Positions 47,842 through 59,550 are shown, counted from the first letter of the stretch. The stretch is 64,000 bases of DNA from Notospermus geniculatus (GCA_002633025.1 NMRB01000340.1:254496-318495), one strand, 5' to 3'. The notes: a model not told the origin generated them from the sequence alone. Made by a program: numbers and translations.

Positions 47842-48123
47842 TTAAAACGGGAGGCAAAAGTTTCTCTTCCCGAAAAAATAATAAAAAAGGGGTATGAAAG
47901 TCCTATTCTTAATGAAAAAGCCTGTAAAAAAGGGGAGTGAAAATCGTGGTTCCTTCAAAATTAGGGTGTCTAATTGCATAAAAACTCCCGAAAAAGGGGT
48001 GAAAATATCTTGGTTCCTTCCATTAGGGGGTCTAATTGGATGAAAAAAGCCCGCAGAAAGGGGTGGAAAGTTTTCCTTGGTTCCTTCCATAAGGGGGTCC
48101 TTTTCAAACTCAGGAACAAGCAT
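47842..48123 (-). repeat. Degenerate tandem repeat of about 69 bp, open on the minus strand
   Basis: Units such as GGTTCCTTCCATTAGGGGGT, CTAATTGGATGAAAAA and GAAAGGGGTGGAAA recur about every 65-75 bases. In the minus-strand frame the units read P(L/F)..G(T/F)K..F.PL, for example PLMEGTKENFPPLSAGFFHP. No known protein is recognised. Confidence 0.6.
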
Positions 48124-49119
48124 ATGTGTACCTTAAAATTAAGGAGTGAGGGGGCCGGGTGTTCAACTAGCTATGATCAGTACCTCACCGCTCATCAAGA
48201 TGGCGCTTTCCAATGATGTCTGACTCCAGGACAGAAAGGGGACACGGATATAGAAGAGTTTCATGTCACCAAGGAAACAACTGCAAACGGATGCCAGGTA
48301 GATCAAAGATTCAGTGGATTAATCCGGAGAAATCTGAGACAACGATTGAGCAGATAATCCTTTCTTTGGTTGATGACAATCATTATACACGACGGTATAT
48401 TGCTCTGTGCTAACACACAGTTGTAGGACGCATTCAGGGGCGATTACTTGTCAAAGTGGAACAATTTTTCAAACTTCTCTTGGATTTTTTCTTTGAATTT
48501 TTTTTTCGCCTGTCGGGTTGTTTGGTGGAGATCGGATGGGGCAAAAATGTACAGTTGTTGACTGACATACACACGGCGGATTTGTAAACTATCAGTCATA
48601 AACTTTCTTTTCAGCAGATCAAATCATTACACTAGTTGATCGAAAAAAGCAGTTTGACACCTGAACTTTCAAACTTTCTCGGATATTTGGTACTCAGTGA
48701 AGGTGTGACGAATTTCAGTTCCTTGTTGGCAAAACCGACGAGTCGAATTGCTTGGTGAAGGCAGGCGGACGGCACGCCTCACGAAAGAACAGCAGTAAAA
48801 TACCACAATTTGCCACATGTAAGTTTTTCTTACTTTTCTATTTAAAAGTTCGAGGGAAATTTGTCTTCTCGGGCTATCGTGTTGTGACGTTTCGTGTCCT
48901 GTTGATGTGATGGGCTTGTGCAAAGGTGAGCTGGCCGCACACTGCCCTTGGGGCCATGGTTTGACCGGCGCCTTATTTCTGGGCATCATCTCCAAACGAC
49001 GCCGGTCGTGTGAACACCGAAAATATCCCTCTGAAATGCAAGTCCGGGGACGCGTCCGGGGAGGGGGATGCTCGGATCTTCGTTGACGAAGCGTTGTAAA
49101 GGATTATGTTAGCAACCCT

Positions 49120-49399
49120 GACCATTACCTTTGACGCTTCTTGGACTTTGTATTGAGGACCATTCCGTGGACTGTATCCGCTGGTTTCGCCTGCATTAAA
49201 TCGCTGCGGCCTGGCTACGGCGTTCTCCGCATACCAATGTGCTGCTTCCGGTTCTCGACGCCGGACAAACACCCTATAGCCCGCAAGGGAAGTGTGGGAC
49301 CAGCTTTATAGCATGCATTCCACTCTTTCTTTGAGGTCGCTCTCTGCTAAATCTCGCCCATCATGACAGCTGCTGGTCAACATATGGTTTATTAGTCCG
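49120..49399. repeat. Direct dispersed repeat, copy 2
   Basis: Same sequence family and orientation as 47246-47480, with extra segments (CATTAAATCGCTGCGG; CCATCATGACAGCTGC). The copies are 1.87 kb apart. No TG...CA ends or target duplications are evident, so LTR identity is unproven. Confidence 0.85.
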
Positions 49400-50568
49400 T
49401 GTTGGTACATCATCTCATCTTCTCCGCGGGAAATTGTCGTGAAATGATTCAGAGGAGTCGTGATCTATCACGGGCGATTTGAAAGATAAAGCACGGTTTG
49501 GTTGGTTAATTAGAAAGAACATTATGAATTCCATGTCATTAGCATATGGAAAAAAGACCAAGTGGTCGATATGCACTTTGACTTGAACATGTAGGTCTAG
49601 GCATGTGTTTGAGGGCTCAAAAGACAAAAAAGTACGCCACGGATATGAAAAAGACGGCGTAGAATGGGATCGCAATATAGACCAAAGTAGGCTATTGGCG
49701 GGAAGGAGAGTTTCAAGTAGGCCTAACTACCCCGGCAGATGTTCATACCACTGTATCACCTTCCCACTGAGTTCTGAAAATAGGCCCTGGCGATCTACCC
49801 TCAAAGAAGGGCCTACATGCATTGCAGATTGTTACCAACACTATCGAATGAGGAATCAGCATTGGTAAAAAAAGGTCGGAAGCCAGGCAGAAGTGATAAG
49901 GAGTGGCCGCGAATCTTTGATGTTGAAAAAACCCTTTGATGATCAGTTGATGAGGATTGGTTCTGTCAGCTCCTGTATGGCGATTTCCAGCCGATTTCTC
50001 AAAATGCCTTGATGCCCAGATGGCAAAGGGTTTTTTCTTTACGGTGACTGAGGCATTTGGATCCGCTTCTTCTCTTTTCTTTACATTCTATCATGATTTC
50101 TGAGCTGGTTATCTATCTCCTGCAGGAGTCAAAGCAAAGACATTGTCTTCATTTTTAATCAGGAACTCACGATTACGGGCCATATCAGTTACTTATGACG
50201 AAATCGATGCAGGAAGGTGGGCTTTCTCAGCATTCTCTGTTGGTTTTCAAAAACGAACGTCGTAACTTGATATTAACATTTTATTTGCTTATCGGGTCTT
50301 TCTTTACTTTGAATTCGCTGAAGGAGACACCAACATACGTTGTTGTTCTTTGTGTTCTATATTCGGCGTACCGATTCCCTTCGATTTCATGCTGTGCTAA
50401 TCTGAAAACAGGTTTTCATTCGTGCGTGGTACACAGTATAAACTGGCCGAAAAATAATTTCCACTTTTGTCTTCTGAATATAAAATCATCCTTTGAAGTT
50501 AAAGCTCGTCATATTAGACAATAGACCGTGATATCTCAACCCTGGATGAAGGATGTATTACTTCTGAC

Positions 50569-50842
50569 TTAATCACTTGGAAAACCAAGGAAGGATGTTA
50601 TGCGCTTGCGTGCATTAACTTCTACTAAACGTAAAATGTCTTGTCTGGCTTCTGGGACGTTGAGTACAGAAGTTGTAAGGCTTCTTTCCATTCGCCTGAT
50701 GGAACTGTCGAGCTTATGACAGCCCTTGTCAACTTGGTAAAGGACAAGGGTACAGGCTTCTAATGATGTTTGCAAGAGTTGAATTCTTTTAAAACTCTGT
50801 GCTCTTATTGGGAGGGAGACGTCAGTATTCGAGAAATGTCAA
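50569..50842 (-). CDS. Unrecognised coding-like segment, possible terminal exon
   Basis: On the minus strand a frame open from next to the palindromic element at 50843 runs to TAA (50571-50569). It includes SFKRIQLLQTSLEACTLVLY, QVDKGCHKLDSSIRRMERSL and ending RITSFLGFPSD. The amphipathic composition looks like real helical protein and not random frame. A weak acceptor-like AGAGCACAG lies just upstream of the Ser codon, so this could be the last exon of a minus-strand gene. The upstream part would then be broken by the inserted palindrome. The family is unknown to me. Confidence 0.3.
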
Positions 50843-51023
50843 TGGGAGACTTTCCTGCCGTCAGAGGCCACCACTTGTACAGTCCTAGAACGTCATGAAA
50901 TTTGACGTCACAGAGGAATGCACGCCATGACGTCATCCATAATGACGTTTACGCCATGATTTACGTCTGTGACGTCACATTTGTGACGTTCTAGGCTCCT
51001 CTAACGGCAGTAAAAGTCTCCCA
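50843..51023. mobile_element. Palindromic MITE with three TGACGTCA sites
   Basis: TGGGAGACTTTCCTGCCGTC at the left pairs with GCAGTAAAAGTCTCCCA at the right. Inner TCCTAGAACGTCA pairs with TGACGTTCTAGG. Perfect TGACGTCA sites are at 50903, 50928 and 50970. Confidence 0.8.
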
Positions 51024-53339
51024 CTGTCAGAAACACCACTTTGCGACGCCGGGAATAGCGAGGCGGAAGCACGGGATCCATATCCACATCAGGCCGCCTT
51101 CCAAGTATGTCAAGACTGTTGTTTGTAGCTGCCAATAGGTGCCCTTCGAGATGATATGACCATCGTCAATTTTTTTGCGTTTTGTTATTCTATTACAAAT
51201 AAGTAAACGTATCCACAGTGGTAAAATCGGCGTTTTTAAAACTCTGGAGGCACATCTCCGCGTGCGGGAGTTACCAGATCTGTTTCCGATACCCTGTTGC
51301 CGTAGTTTACAAGATATTGGGGATTTGAATCAAAAGTTCGCCCAGCTATCAGGTTTTCTCATTCTAAAAGGATTTACAAAGATTGTATTTCATTCACAAT
51401 CGCTATACCGGATATTCCTCAACATAAACCTCAAAGATCTCTGTGAAGGCTGACCAATATCCCTAAGGCCACACCAATGTGACACTTTACTTCCGTTAGA
51501 GGCCGCCACCAGTTCTTTCGTTCGTTCGCTCTACAGTATGAGTTGCAACCCTGGGAATATTCAAAGTGAACTTGTGCCTATGGATTTTTGCATGGATTAC
51601 GTTGGCTTACGTACGTAAAGTACAAGAAAATCATGAAATTTTTCGTGTATGTAGCCACATGATCACCATCTATATGATGCCAAATGTAATCAATCACAGT
51701 CATATTATCAGGGTCGAGTCACCCACAGCCGAACAATCTTCAAAGACTATCCGTTACATTCAGTTGAGGCCGACTCGGGTATCCATGATAACCTATGCCC
51801 TTTATAATTACTCTAACCCCAGAGACACGGTGTATCAGGGGGTATTAGCCGTCTTTTCTTGTCGCTACACCTCAGGTGTCCATTGCGGGGAGACACCGCG
51901 ATTGCCCGCACCTGTAATTAACGTATTGCTCGATTATATCATGAGTCAGAGACAACAGCCCCTTGAGCCGTCAACTTTTCCCCTTTCCCTTTTTGCCCTT
52001 CCGCAGTGGACGAGGTAATTATATACCGTGTGGTTTGTGTGGTCTTTGTTTAATGTAGGGGCTTCCTCCGCGAGTCAAGAGGACCAATTTAGCCTTGTTA
52101 ATTTTAAACCCTTTTCCCTTCCCGAATGTAACGGACGCAAAATCAGTTGCATCCTTCGTCTTGGACCTAAACAAGCAGGTGATTTCCGATTGTTTCTGGT
52201 TTAGGCCTAGGCCTACTTGTATATTCCGTCAGAGAGAAAGTTTTCCGTTTAATAGGCCTACCTATCCCAGAGTGGGGGGCAAAGTCGCAGGTGATCACCG
52301 AGCCTCCGCGGGCTTACCATCATGGCAAGATGGAATTTGGCCGGACGGCGAGAATTCATTGTTTTAGGTGACACTGATTCGGACAGCAGTAGTTGCGCCT
52401 CTAGTTAACCCTTGTCCTCGAGGAAGGCCTAGGCCACAGTCTTTGGTTCAGGAGCTGAGCGTGGTTCAGATTGTCTTGTCTTCGGTGCATTCACGGTCAG
52501 AACGGAATGCTTGTCGTCTTGGTTACCATGCGCCGACTTCCGTGTCCATGGTAACCGTCAGGCCTAGTTTGTCGTCAAGTGATTAACACTCGTCGATCGG
52601 GCTGCGATCCCTCTATCGGTGCGTGAAACACGTCAGGGTAAATCGAAACACGGATTTCATCAGCAATATATGCCTACTTTTGCTGCTGATGGGCCTAAGT
52701 GAGATTGCCGTAAAAATTCGTCATTTGGTCGTTCATTTCCATATCGACCGTGAAACTTCAGAAACACCGACTATTGAATTTAGCGGACGCCGCCGGACGC
52801 GATATCGGATCCTATCGTAAAAGGCCTTGCCCTACGAACCTTTTTTTTTATCAAGTTCAAATGTAAGAGCGTGATTTCATTTTTCTTGCCCCTCATCCAT
52901 ATACAATGTATCAACTCGATCTGCGCCAATCCTGGGAAAGAAAATTGACCGGTGTCCGAAAATAGATACTGTGCACACCACGTGGCTCTACACGGTAAGT
53001 ATTTTGCAGTTGGAGAATTTAGATGCTAAAAAAATGCTACTTTTCCATCATAATAGGCCTACTGCCTCTTTATTTGGCCCACATTTCCGTGAGTTTGAAC
53101 GCGCCTTCCTGGAATGCGGTGTGCCGGTGTAATGTTTTTCACTGCCCCCGTAAATTTGCCAATGCCCCCAAACAAAAGATTGACGGAATAAGCGGCAACG
53201 TGACAGTGAGGGAGGCACTGACATGACTGATCAACATCTTTCTGTGTTTGAGTGCCCGCCGTACAATAAAGCGGACATTGTCATACGGGGGGCATTCTCA
53301 CACATTACACCTACCCGCTGTAGGCCTAGGCTTTCGCAG
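51024..53339. other. Noncoding stretch, CpG richer after 52.2 kb
   Basis: A 150-codon plus-strand open frame at 51566-52018 is not recognisable as protein. A donor-like CACG|GTAAGT is at 52994. I see no certain gene. Confidence 0.4.
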
Positions 53340-53566
53340 CGCTCCGGAGGATGAGGTAAAAACCCCTGCTGTGGGAGGATAAATGGAAAGATGAGTGCGA
53401 ACAATTACCGGTAGCGCATTTTCCTTCCGACAAGTTGAATTGAATGAAAGAGGCCCAAGTTGAACTTACTGTCCTCGTCGCATTTCTGAAATTGAACCAA
53501 GGCGTAACCCAGGATCGGCCGTTTTTGTCTGAGAAATGACTAGGCCCCTATGTCAGTGTGGATGAG
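53340..53566 (+). promoter_or_regulatory. Candidate 5' region or first noncoding exon ending in a donor
   Basis: The segment 52.3-53.8 kb is richer in CpG than its surroundings. A donor-like GATGAG|GTAAGC occurs at 53566/53567, and a good exon follows 154 bases later (53721-53800). This arrangement fits the 5' untranslated region of a plus-strand gene whose coding part lies beyond, or is unseen in, the window. The start is not defined; part of 53344-53381 is a repeat copy. Confidence 0.25.
53344..53381. mobile_element. Partial copy of the CATCCTCCCACAGCAGGG repeat
   Basis: GATGAGGTAAAAACCCCTGC followed by TGTGGGAGGAT is the right half of the element at 61448-61542. Confidence 0.5.
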
Positions 53567-53720
53567 GTAAGCTTTGGTATAACTTTACTGACGGAGTACA
53601 GGCCTATGTTGGGTTCAGTATCTACATGTAGAAGAAAGTCGTCGGATGCGAATTATTTGAGTGTGCACGTCCTTAAATTTGTCAGGTTAGAACTTCCGTC
53701 TTTATTTTCATTCTGTGCAG

Positions 53721-53800
53721 GAAATCGTAGCTGATTGAAGCACCTTAGATCCGCCATCAAGCTGGCAACATTCGGGCAGGACAAACAACTTCGGGAGTCG
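53721..53800 (+). other. Candidate noncoding (5' UTR) exon
   Basis: This 80-nt segment has a strong acceptor (TTTATTTTCATTCTGTGCAG) and a strong donor (GAGTCG|GTGAGT). All three frames contain a stop near its start and it has no ATG, as expected for an internal 5' UTR exon. No downstream coding exon was recognised up to 64,000. Confidence 0.35.
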
Positions 53801-56340
53801 GTGAGTACGAACCGTTAATCTCACCTGGGTGAGCTTATACTATACCGGTGTAGCAGTAAATAGTGTCCCCCTGTAAAAAGTGTCCACTTATTGTTGAATG
53901 ACGGATTAAGCAGCATGCATATAGAAACCAATTGTCAGAGATTAGAATGTAACAATAGGACCTTTTGTTCCCCGGGCAGTTTATTCTAGGACATTCTTTC
54001 CCTTCACACCTGTTTGTCCGGCCTACGTCGTCGTCGTCCCCGTTAACATCCCTAACAAGGGCACGTTTCTAATTTTGTATGAGCTGTGATGTTCAACACT
54101 GCTCTGTGGATTTCGACATTCCGAGCATTTCTACTTTCAAGACTTATTGTTGTACCTTTGACTAATAGGGGTCACTGATAATTCAGCGATAGTTCTGTAA
54201 CCATAAAGCACTAGGGTCCAGTTGTCGTATGGCAGTCTCTCCCAGCTGAGACAGACATTTTACCAACAGCAGCCACAGCTTCAGTTAAAACCTGCGTAAT
54301 CTGAGCTGATCCACATTCCTGGCTGAAAAAATTCAAGTGTTTTTTGTCAAAATGCCTAAATTCTTAAAATAAATCCATTATGCAATGATCATCCGCTAAT
54401 TAAACTCACCGCAATTAATTACTTTCCTGTGAAAGATTGCAGGGTTTTTTGCCATAACACCCATAAGCTGTCTTTGATGTTATCTTTGATGTTCAAGGTT
54501 TCATTAAAACATTATTGGTTGCCGTCGTACAATTAACTAAAGCAAAAAGACGTCAATTAATCGAACCTGCTTCTGCATTTATTTGTTTTTCATCGGTCAC
54601 CATAATGAAGCCTTCTCGCCTTAATTAGGCTCCGCAAACCTCACAGGTTGCACTGCACACCTGAATTAGCATCCTGCAAAAAATCTTTACTTCATTCTGC
54701 TTGAGTAATATTCCCGCGTGCTAATTTGATCTTTGATCATTCCCTATAGTTCTGTAGTGATCTATTAACACTGCTCGTTGATGAGGTTGAGGTGGTTAAT
54801 AGGAGCTGTTAGTCAGTTGACCAATAGGTGTCACTACGGCCCAAGTCAATGCCAAGCAGAGCCATTCATGGTTGATTCAACACTTGTGAGGAGAATTTCA
54901 TTGGTCTGCAAGAACTTTCTATACTGCCATATTTTGGCGGTCGTGCCGTCCGTCTGTCCATAACGTGTGCTCAAAGTCTACTTCGACTCGTTCGTGTTGG
55001 ATTGCCGTATGTGCGTCCGTCGGTCGGTCCGTTACATTTGGTTGTTCTTTACTCAGACGTCTTGTGATGCTCTGTCGTGGAGACGTCCGTCCACGACAGT
55101 CGGTCTAAGGGTCTGTGCGTCCGTCAGCCGAGTAGGTGCATGGACCGACGGACTGCCCTTTCTGATCGTTGGTTGGTGCAAAGCGTTGAACATCAAGACC
55201 TAGTTCGGTTTGAGTGTTATTCGGTTCCTATCGCTTGATCAGGGTTTACCGATACCCGGTAGCGAAATAGGCAAATACAAATAGACAGTTTCTCCTGTAT
55301 CAATGACCCATGGGTAGGCAATGTAGGCTACTAAATAACATAGATACAGAACATAGATATCGGGGATTTCGATCTGTGCAACTCGCCGAGGTCAAAGAGC
55401 CATGCCTTCATTGAACTAATGACCTGATATTGTCACCATATTTTTATGATGGATATATAAGGTCAGGTAGGCGCTAGAGGGTGCTCAAGGAGAAGATGGA
55501 CGTAACGTGTGAGAGCAATTTATCATGAAATTACAAAGTAAAAAGGGCAAGCATTCACTATCTTCTTATCTCCCGTTTGCATAAGCGGTACATGTTTCAT
55601 CTTTTTATACCATCATTAACCCGCGGTCAACTATTTTCCTGTCCCAACTCGGTGTAACATTTTTGAATGTCCCCATCTGTGAGTGTTTCCGTATAGATGT
55701 CTGACGAAATAAGCTGTAATTTACAAAGAGAGAAACGTGTGGATCCATCTGCCTGCGTTTCCCAAACAATAGGGGGAAACACTGGCATAGGAAAACACTA
55801 CCAGATGTTCCACTAGCATGTTTGATAGTTGGAACACCATTTCTGCCAGAGCTGTTAGTATCAATGATCTCTGGTGCTTAAAAACTTTGTTTTCACCCAT
55901 GTTTATGGTAAGGAAGATTGTATAAAAATCATTATGTTGCATCAGATCACCTTTTGTTGGAACAGAGCGTAATCCCAGCTGACGCAGTAAAGCTTTATCC
56001 ACAACAAATACACATTGAAGAAAGTAACAAAAATCTAAAATTTTTATATAGCTTAACTCTGAGTTGGTGACATTTTCAATTTTTCTATGACTGGTGAACA
56101 CAAAAAGCAGTGCAGCCTAGTGTCTCTTGAGGGATAGAGTGTGCAGGATGCTTTTCCTGATCTACCTGATGAGGGATGATCACACCACTGTTGTCTGTAA
56201 GATAAAAGTGTTGCTCGAGAAAAAATAGTCTTATAACCGCTTTCCACTACATGGTTTGAATATCGGTGACAGTGTCACTCTGCCCCCTTTGCCTAAGAAG
56301 GCAAATAGATTTGCTTGTACCGACTTTTTAACCAATAATT
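53801..56340. other. Noncoding stretch
   Basis: A CGTCCGTCGGTCGGTCC-rich patch at 54940-55140 recalls the GTCCGTACG-rich part of the element at 13.75 kb. Nothing else is recognised. Confidence 0.45.
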
Positions 56341-56604
56341 GTTGATCATCTCGGCCGTTTCTGGATGTCGGCCTACTTCTCCACCCGGGCACTACCTGGT
56401 GTTCTGACTCGTGGCCATACTCTGACCCGTTGATCATCTCGGCCGTTTCTGGATGTCGGCCTACTTCTCCATCCGGACACTACCTGGTGTTCTGACTCCT
56501 CGCCATACTCTGACCCGTTGATAATCTCGGCCGTTTCTCGATGTCGGCCTATCTCCATCCGGACACTACCTGGTGTTCTGACTCGTCGCCATACACGAAC
56601 GAGT
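56341..56604. repeat. 88-bp tandem repeat, three copies
   Basis: Copies begin at 56341, 56429 and 56517 with GTTGATCATCTCGGCCGTTT, exactly 88 bp apart. They contain ACACTACCTGGTGTTCTGAC. Confidence 0.95.
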
Positions 56605-57254
56605 TCGCTATGCGACTGACGAAAACCTTGGAAGCTCGGCATGTAGGCATGCAAGGCCTACTTCCCCATTTCTTGAAGGAAAAGGTATCCGAGAAAAACG
56701 ATGACGGAATACCTTAGAGTACGAACTCCAACCTTGCTGGCCACACAGTGATCCTTACCTACGTATCTCGTAGTTCTGCGTTCACCAAATCTTCTCTTTC
56801 CCAACACGTCCATGTACACATGATAACAGTCTGATAACAGTCAGGAGCATCCCCCCCCCCAAAACCTATTCAAAATACTTGACATCGGAAGGGTTATGTA
56901 ATCAGAACAATCGGAGTGTCACCGCGGCTACCAAAGTACCCTCACCCTGCTGTCAGGAGACGCGAAGAAATGAGTAGAAATGACAAAAAACGTCTGGCTT
57001 TTTCACTGGTTTAAGGTGATGGTAGCAACCTGCAACCTGATCATCCACATGATCTCTGCCGTGAACGATTTCCTGAGGGAGGTGGTTTTGTCAGATTACA
57101 AGTGCGACATTTTCATGCTAATCTTCTCTTATTTTGATATTCAATCGCGGTTTTGAATGCTCACACACGTTGGTAAATCTCTCGCCTTTTAACTGAAAAA
57201 CAATCCACAGATACTATTGTTTTGTGTTCCTTTGGGACTTAGGCTTTTCCTCAT

Positions 57255-58075
57255 GGTTCAGAAAAAGAGAAAATGCTTTTTGCCTTGGTCAGAAAAGTCT
57301 AAAGGCTTTTCGTCCTTGCTCGGAAAGGGTAACGTTTTTCGTCATTCTTCAGGAAGGTAACAATGCTTTTCGTCTTGTTCAGAAAAGGGGAAAAGCTTTT
57401 TGTCATTGCTAAGAAAAGGAACGCCTTTTCGCCACTGTCAGAAAAGGGATGATAAACAGGAAGTCAACTCCCAGAATCTTGCAAATTTTTCGACCCCAAT
57501 CGGGGTCTTCTTCAGGCTGGCTCTATCAAGTCGAGCTACCAGAAGTAGCTCATTTTATCATCATTTTGTGTGTCAATTTTTGTGCTTTCTCTTTCTTTGG
57601 TCAGAAAAGGTAAAAACTGTCTGTCATGCTCAGAAAACGGGAAATTTTCGTCATGTTGAGAAAAGGGACAACGCTTTTTGTCATTGTTCAGAAAAGGGAA
57701 AACGCTGTTCGTCTGAAAAAAGAAAAATGATTTTCACCATTGTTGAGAAAAGGGAAGGCGCTTTTCGCCACTGCTGGAAAAGGGAAAAGCTTTTCGTCAT
57801 GCTCAGAAAACGGGAAATTTTCGTCATCTTGAGAAAAGGGACAACGCTTTTCGTCATTGTTCAAAAAATTGAAAAAGCTTTTCGTCATATTCAGAAAAAG
57901 AAAAAGGGCTTTCCGTCATGCCCAGAAAAAGGGAAAACGCTTTCCGTCTTCGTTCAGAAAAGGGAAAACACTGTCCGTCATGGTCAGAAATGGGAAAACA
58001 CTGTCATGGTCAGAAATGGGAAAACGTTTTTCATCATGTTCAGAAAGGGAAAGCGCTTTTCGTCACTGTGCAGTT
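57255..58075. repeat. Large degenerate minisatellite of about 30 bp units
   Basis: About 25 copies of a unit like TTCAGAAAAGGGAAAACGCT TTTCGTCATG. The array produces a 228-codon plus-strand frame of repeated (F)RHxQKxGKxF residues, which I take as an artefact. The array is split by a different repeat at 57449-57578. Confidence 0.85.
57449..57578. repeat. Dispersed repeat with CGACCCCAAYCGGGGTCTTC core, copy 3, nested in a minisatellite
   Basis: GATAAACAGGAAGTCAACTC, CGACCCCAATCGGGGTCTTC and CATCATTTTGTGTGTC match the 19.2, 44.2 and 62.5 kb copies. Confidence 0.7.
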
Positions 58076-58092
58076 CAGATGAGTGAAAACCT

Positions 58093-58240
58093 GGGCCGTA
58101 TGCACCAAACGAAGATCATCTTGAACTTAGGTTGAGCCACAACTTTTCTATTGTTCAGGTTTGCCAGGGCATGATGTGACTATGGAAAAGTTGTCGCTCA
58201 ACCTGAGTTCAAGATAATCTTCGCTTGGTGCATACGGCCC
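58093..58240. mobile_element. Foldback element with GGGCCGTATGCACCAA ends
   Basis: GGGCCGTATGCACCAAACGA at the left pairs with TCGCTTGGTGCATACGGCCC at the right, and inner TCTTGAACTTAGGTTGAGC pairs with GCTCAACCTGAGTTCAAGA. It shares the GGGCCGTATGCA terminus with 2711-2842 while the arms differ. Confidence 0.8.
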
Positions 58241-58353
58241 AAAGAGTTAAATCTCTGTTATAAAGCCGTCTCCATCATCGTCATCCATGGAACATTAAAG
58301 GGCACTAAAATCCAATACTCTCACAATGTAAATCATTTAATCAATAACGGGAG

Positions 58354-58647
58354 TCAAGGCTTAGTTTGGACTGCCATTAGTCTATTTTGTTCTTTGTAAT
58401 GTGAGACATCAGTTGCACTTTGCTCTGGTTTTACAGGCACCAGAACTCCGCTGAGGCTATTCTTATTTTCTTTTGACTGGTTTAACCCTTCCCTTGATAC
58501 CAATAGCAAAATATCAACTTCTTTCTCTTCGCTACTTGTTAGGTTGGTTCCCTGGCTCTGGCTGCTTGATTTGGCAGCATACATCGTATACTTCTTACAT
58601 TTTGAGCGACAAAACAGGGATACAGATATTCTGGGGTTAACTGCCAT
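58354..58647 (-). CDS. Hypothetical 97-residue protein
   Basis: An ATG-started minus-strand frame of 97 codons ends at TGA. Composition is polar and Ser/Glu/Lys-rich (SSSQSQGTNLTSSEEKEVDI, REGLNQSKENKNSLSG), more protein-like than most open frames in this window. There are no recognised domain, signal peptide or membrane segment. No clear splice sites or promoter are visible, so it may be a chance frame. Confidence 0.2.
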   Translation of the reverse strand: MAVNPRISVSLFCRSKCKKYTMYAAKSSSQSQGTNLTSSEEKEVDILLLVSREGLNQSKENKNSLSGVLVPVKPEQSATDVSHYKEQNRLMAVQTKP

Positions 58648-59260
58648 CTGATCTTTACGGGGGAACTACAAATGGCCAGTTTTTTGCCAAAGAGGGGCGG
58701 AACTGGATGTCAGCCAGTGCATTGCTTTTTATCCGGGCTTTTTATCAACATTATCACCATCAATAGCCACCTACATTGTATCGAGACCAATCTAGCTGAC
58801 GACTGGAGATAAAGATTTGTCATTCTCTCACATCATAGAGGTCATCGTGAAGGTCACACCTTTCTTATGATGGATTTTCTCCAAATGACAACCTACATCA
58901 ATCCATAATTGATTTATAGCTTCAAGTATCTGAGATTATCTGTCTTGGAATTTCATGTACGTCGGCCATCCGCTTCGATGGCCCTTCATTCAATTTCAAG
59001 GAAATGAGAATTGACTCCTAACAACGTCAGTCAGACGTTTTCAAGTGATTTCCAGATCAATATTCTATCGGTCTATGTTTCTATGAAATCCCTGGCATAC
59101 CTGTACACAGGGCTTCGGAACATGTTGCCATTCTGTAGTGCTTGACCCTTTAACCTTGGTGAAGGGGTTCAAAGTTTCTCTCAATAAAATGTGGCATATG
59201 TGTAAGTATTTGAATGGAGGTTCTTCATCTGACATCAAGTTCCACGACCACACGATGCTG
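58648..59260. other. Noncoding stretch
   Basis: Nothing recognised. Confidence 0.5.
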
Positions 59261-59519
59261 AGATCCAGAGGGGGCGGAGGGGACGTACGCCCCCCCCCCC
59301 TATTTTTGGCAGAGCAATGATTTTTTAGCAAGAAAAATTCAATCACATAAAAAAATCGAGTATTTTGCTCTCAGATGCCCGGCAATGCATCTAAAACACT
59401 TAAATTGTCAAATTTTTCTGTGGGACCCAGACCCCCCGTTTGGGCTTCCCGCTTTCGTTGTCCGCCGCCTCCGTCGAGCTACGCCCCCTCCCTTTCTGTC
59501 AACCCTGGATCCGTGCCTG
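59261..59519. mobile_element. Element with AGATCCAGAGGGGGCGGAGG ends, copy 2
   Basis: The left end AGATCCAGAGGGGGCGGAGG and right end CCCTGGATCCGTGCCTG are imperfectly complementary. Internal C-runs and GTCGAGCTACGCCCCCT are typical of this repeat class. Related to 42799-42955. Confidence 0.5.
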
Positions 59520-59550
59520 ATACTGGCCGTCAAAATGACAAGAACTACTT

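Noticed and set aside
47246-49399. LTR retrotransposon with the direct repeats as LTRs
   Set aside because: No TG...CA ends, primer-binding site, target duplication or gag/pol coding was seen; kept only as a direct repeat.
51566-52018. 150-codon plus-strand open frame
   Set aside because: Starts at a weak ATG context, composition is not protein-like, and there is no conserved motif.
57400-58086. 228-codon plus-strand open frame
   Set aside because: Made of degenerate minisatellite units plus an inserted repeat; no recognisable domain.
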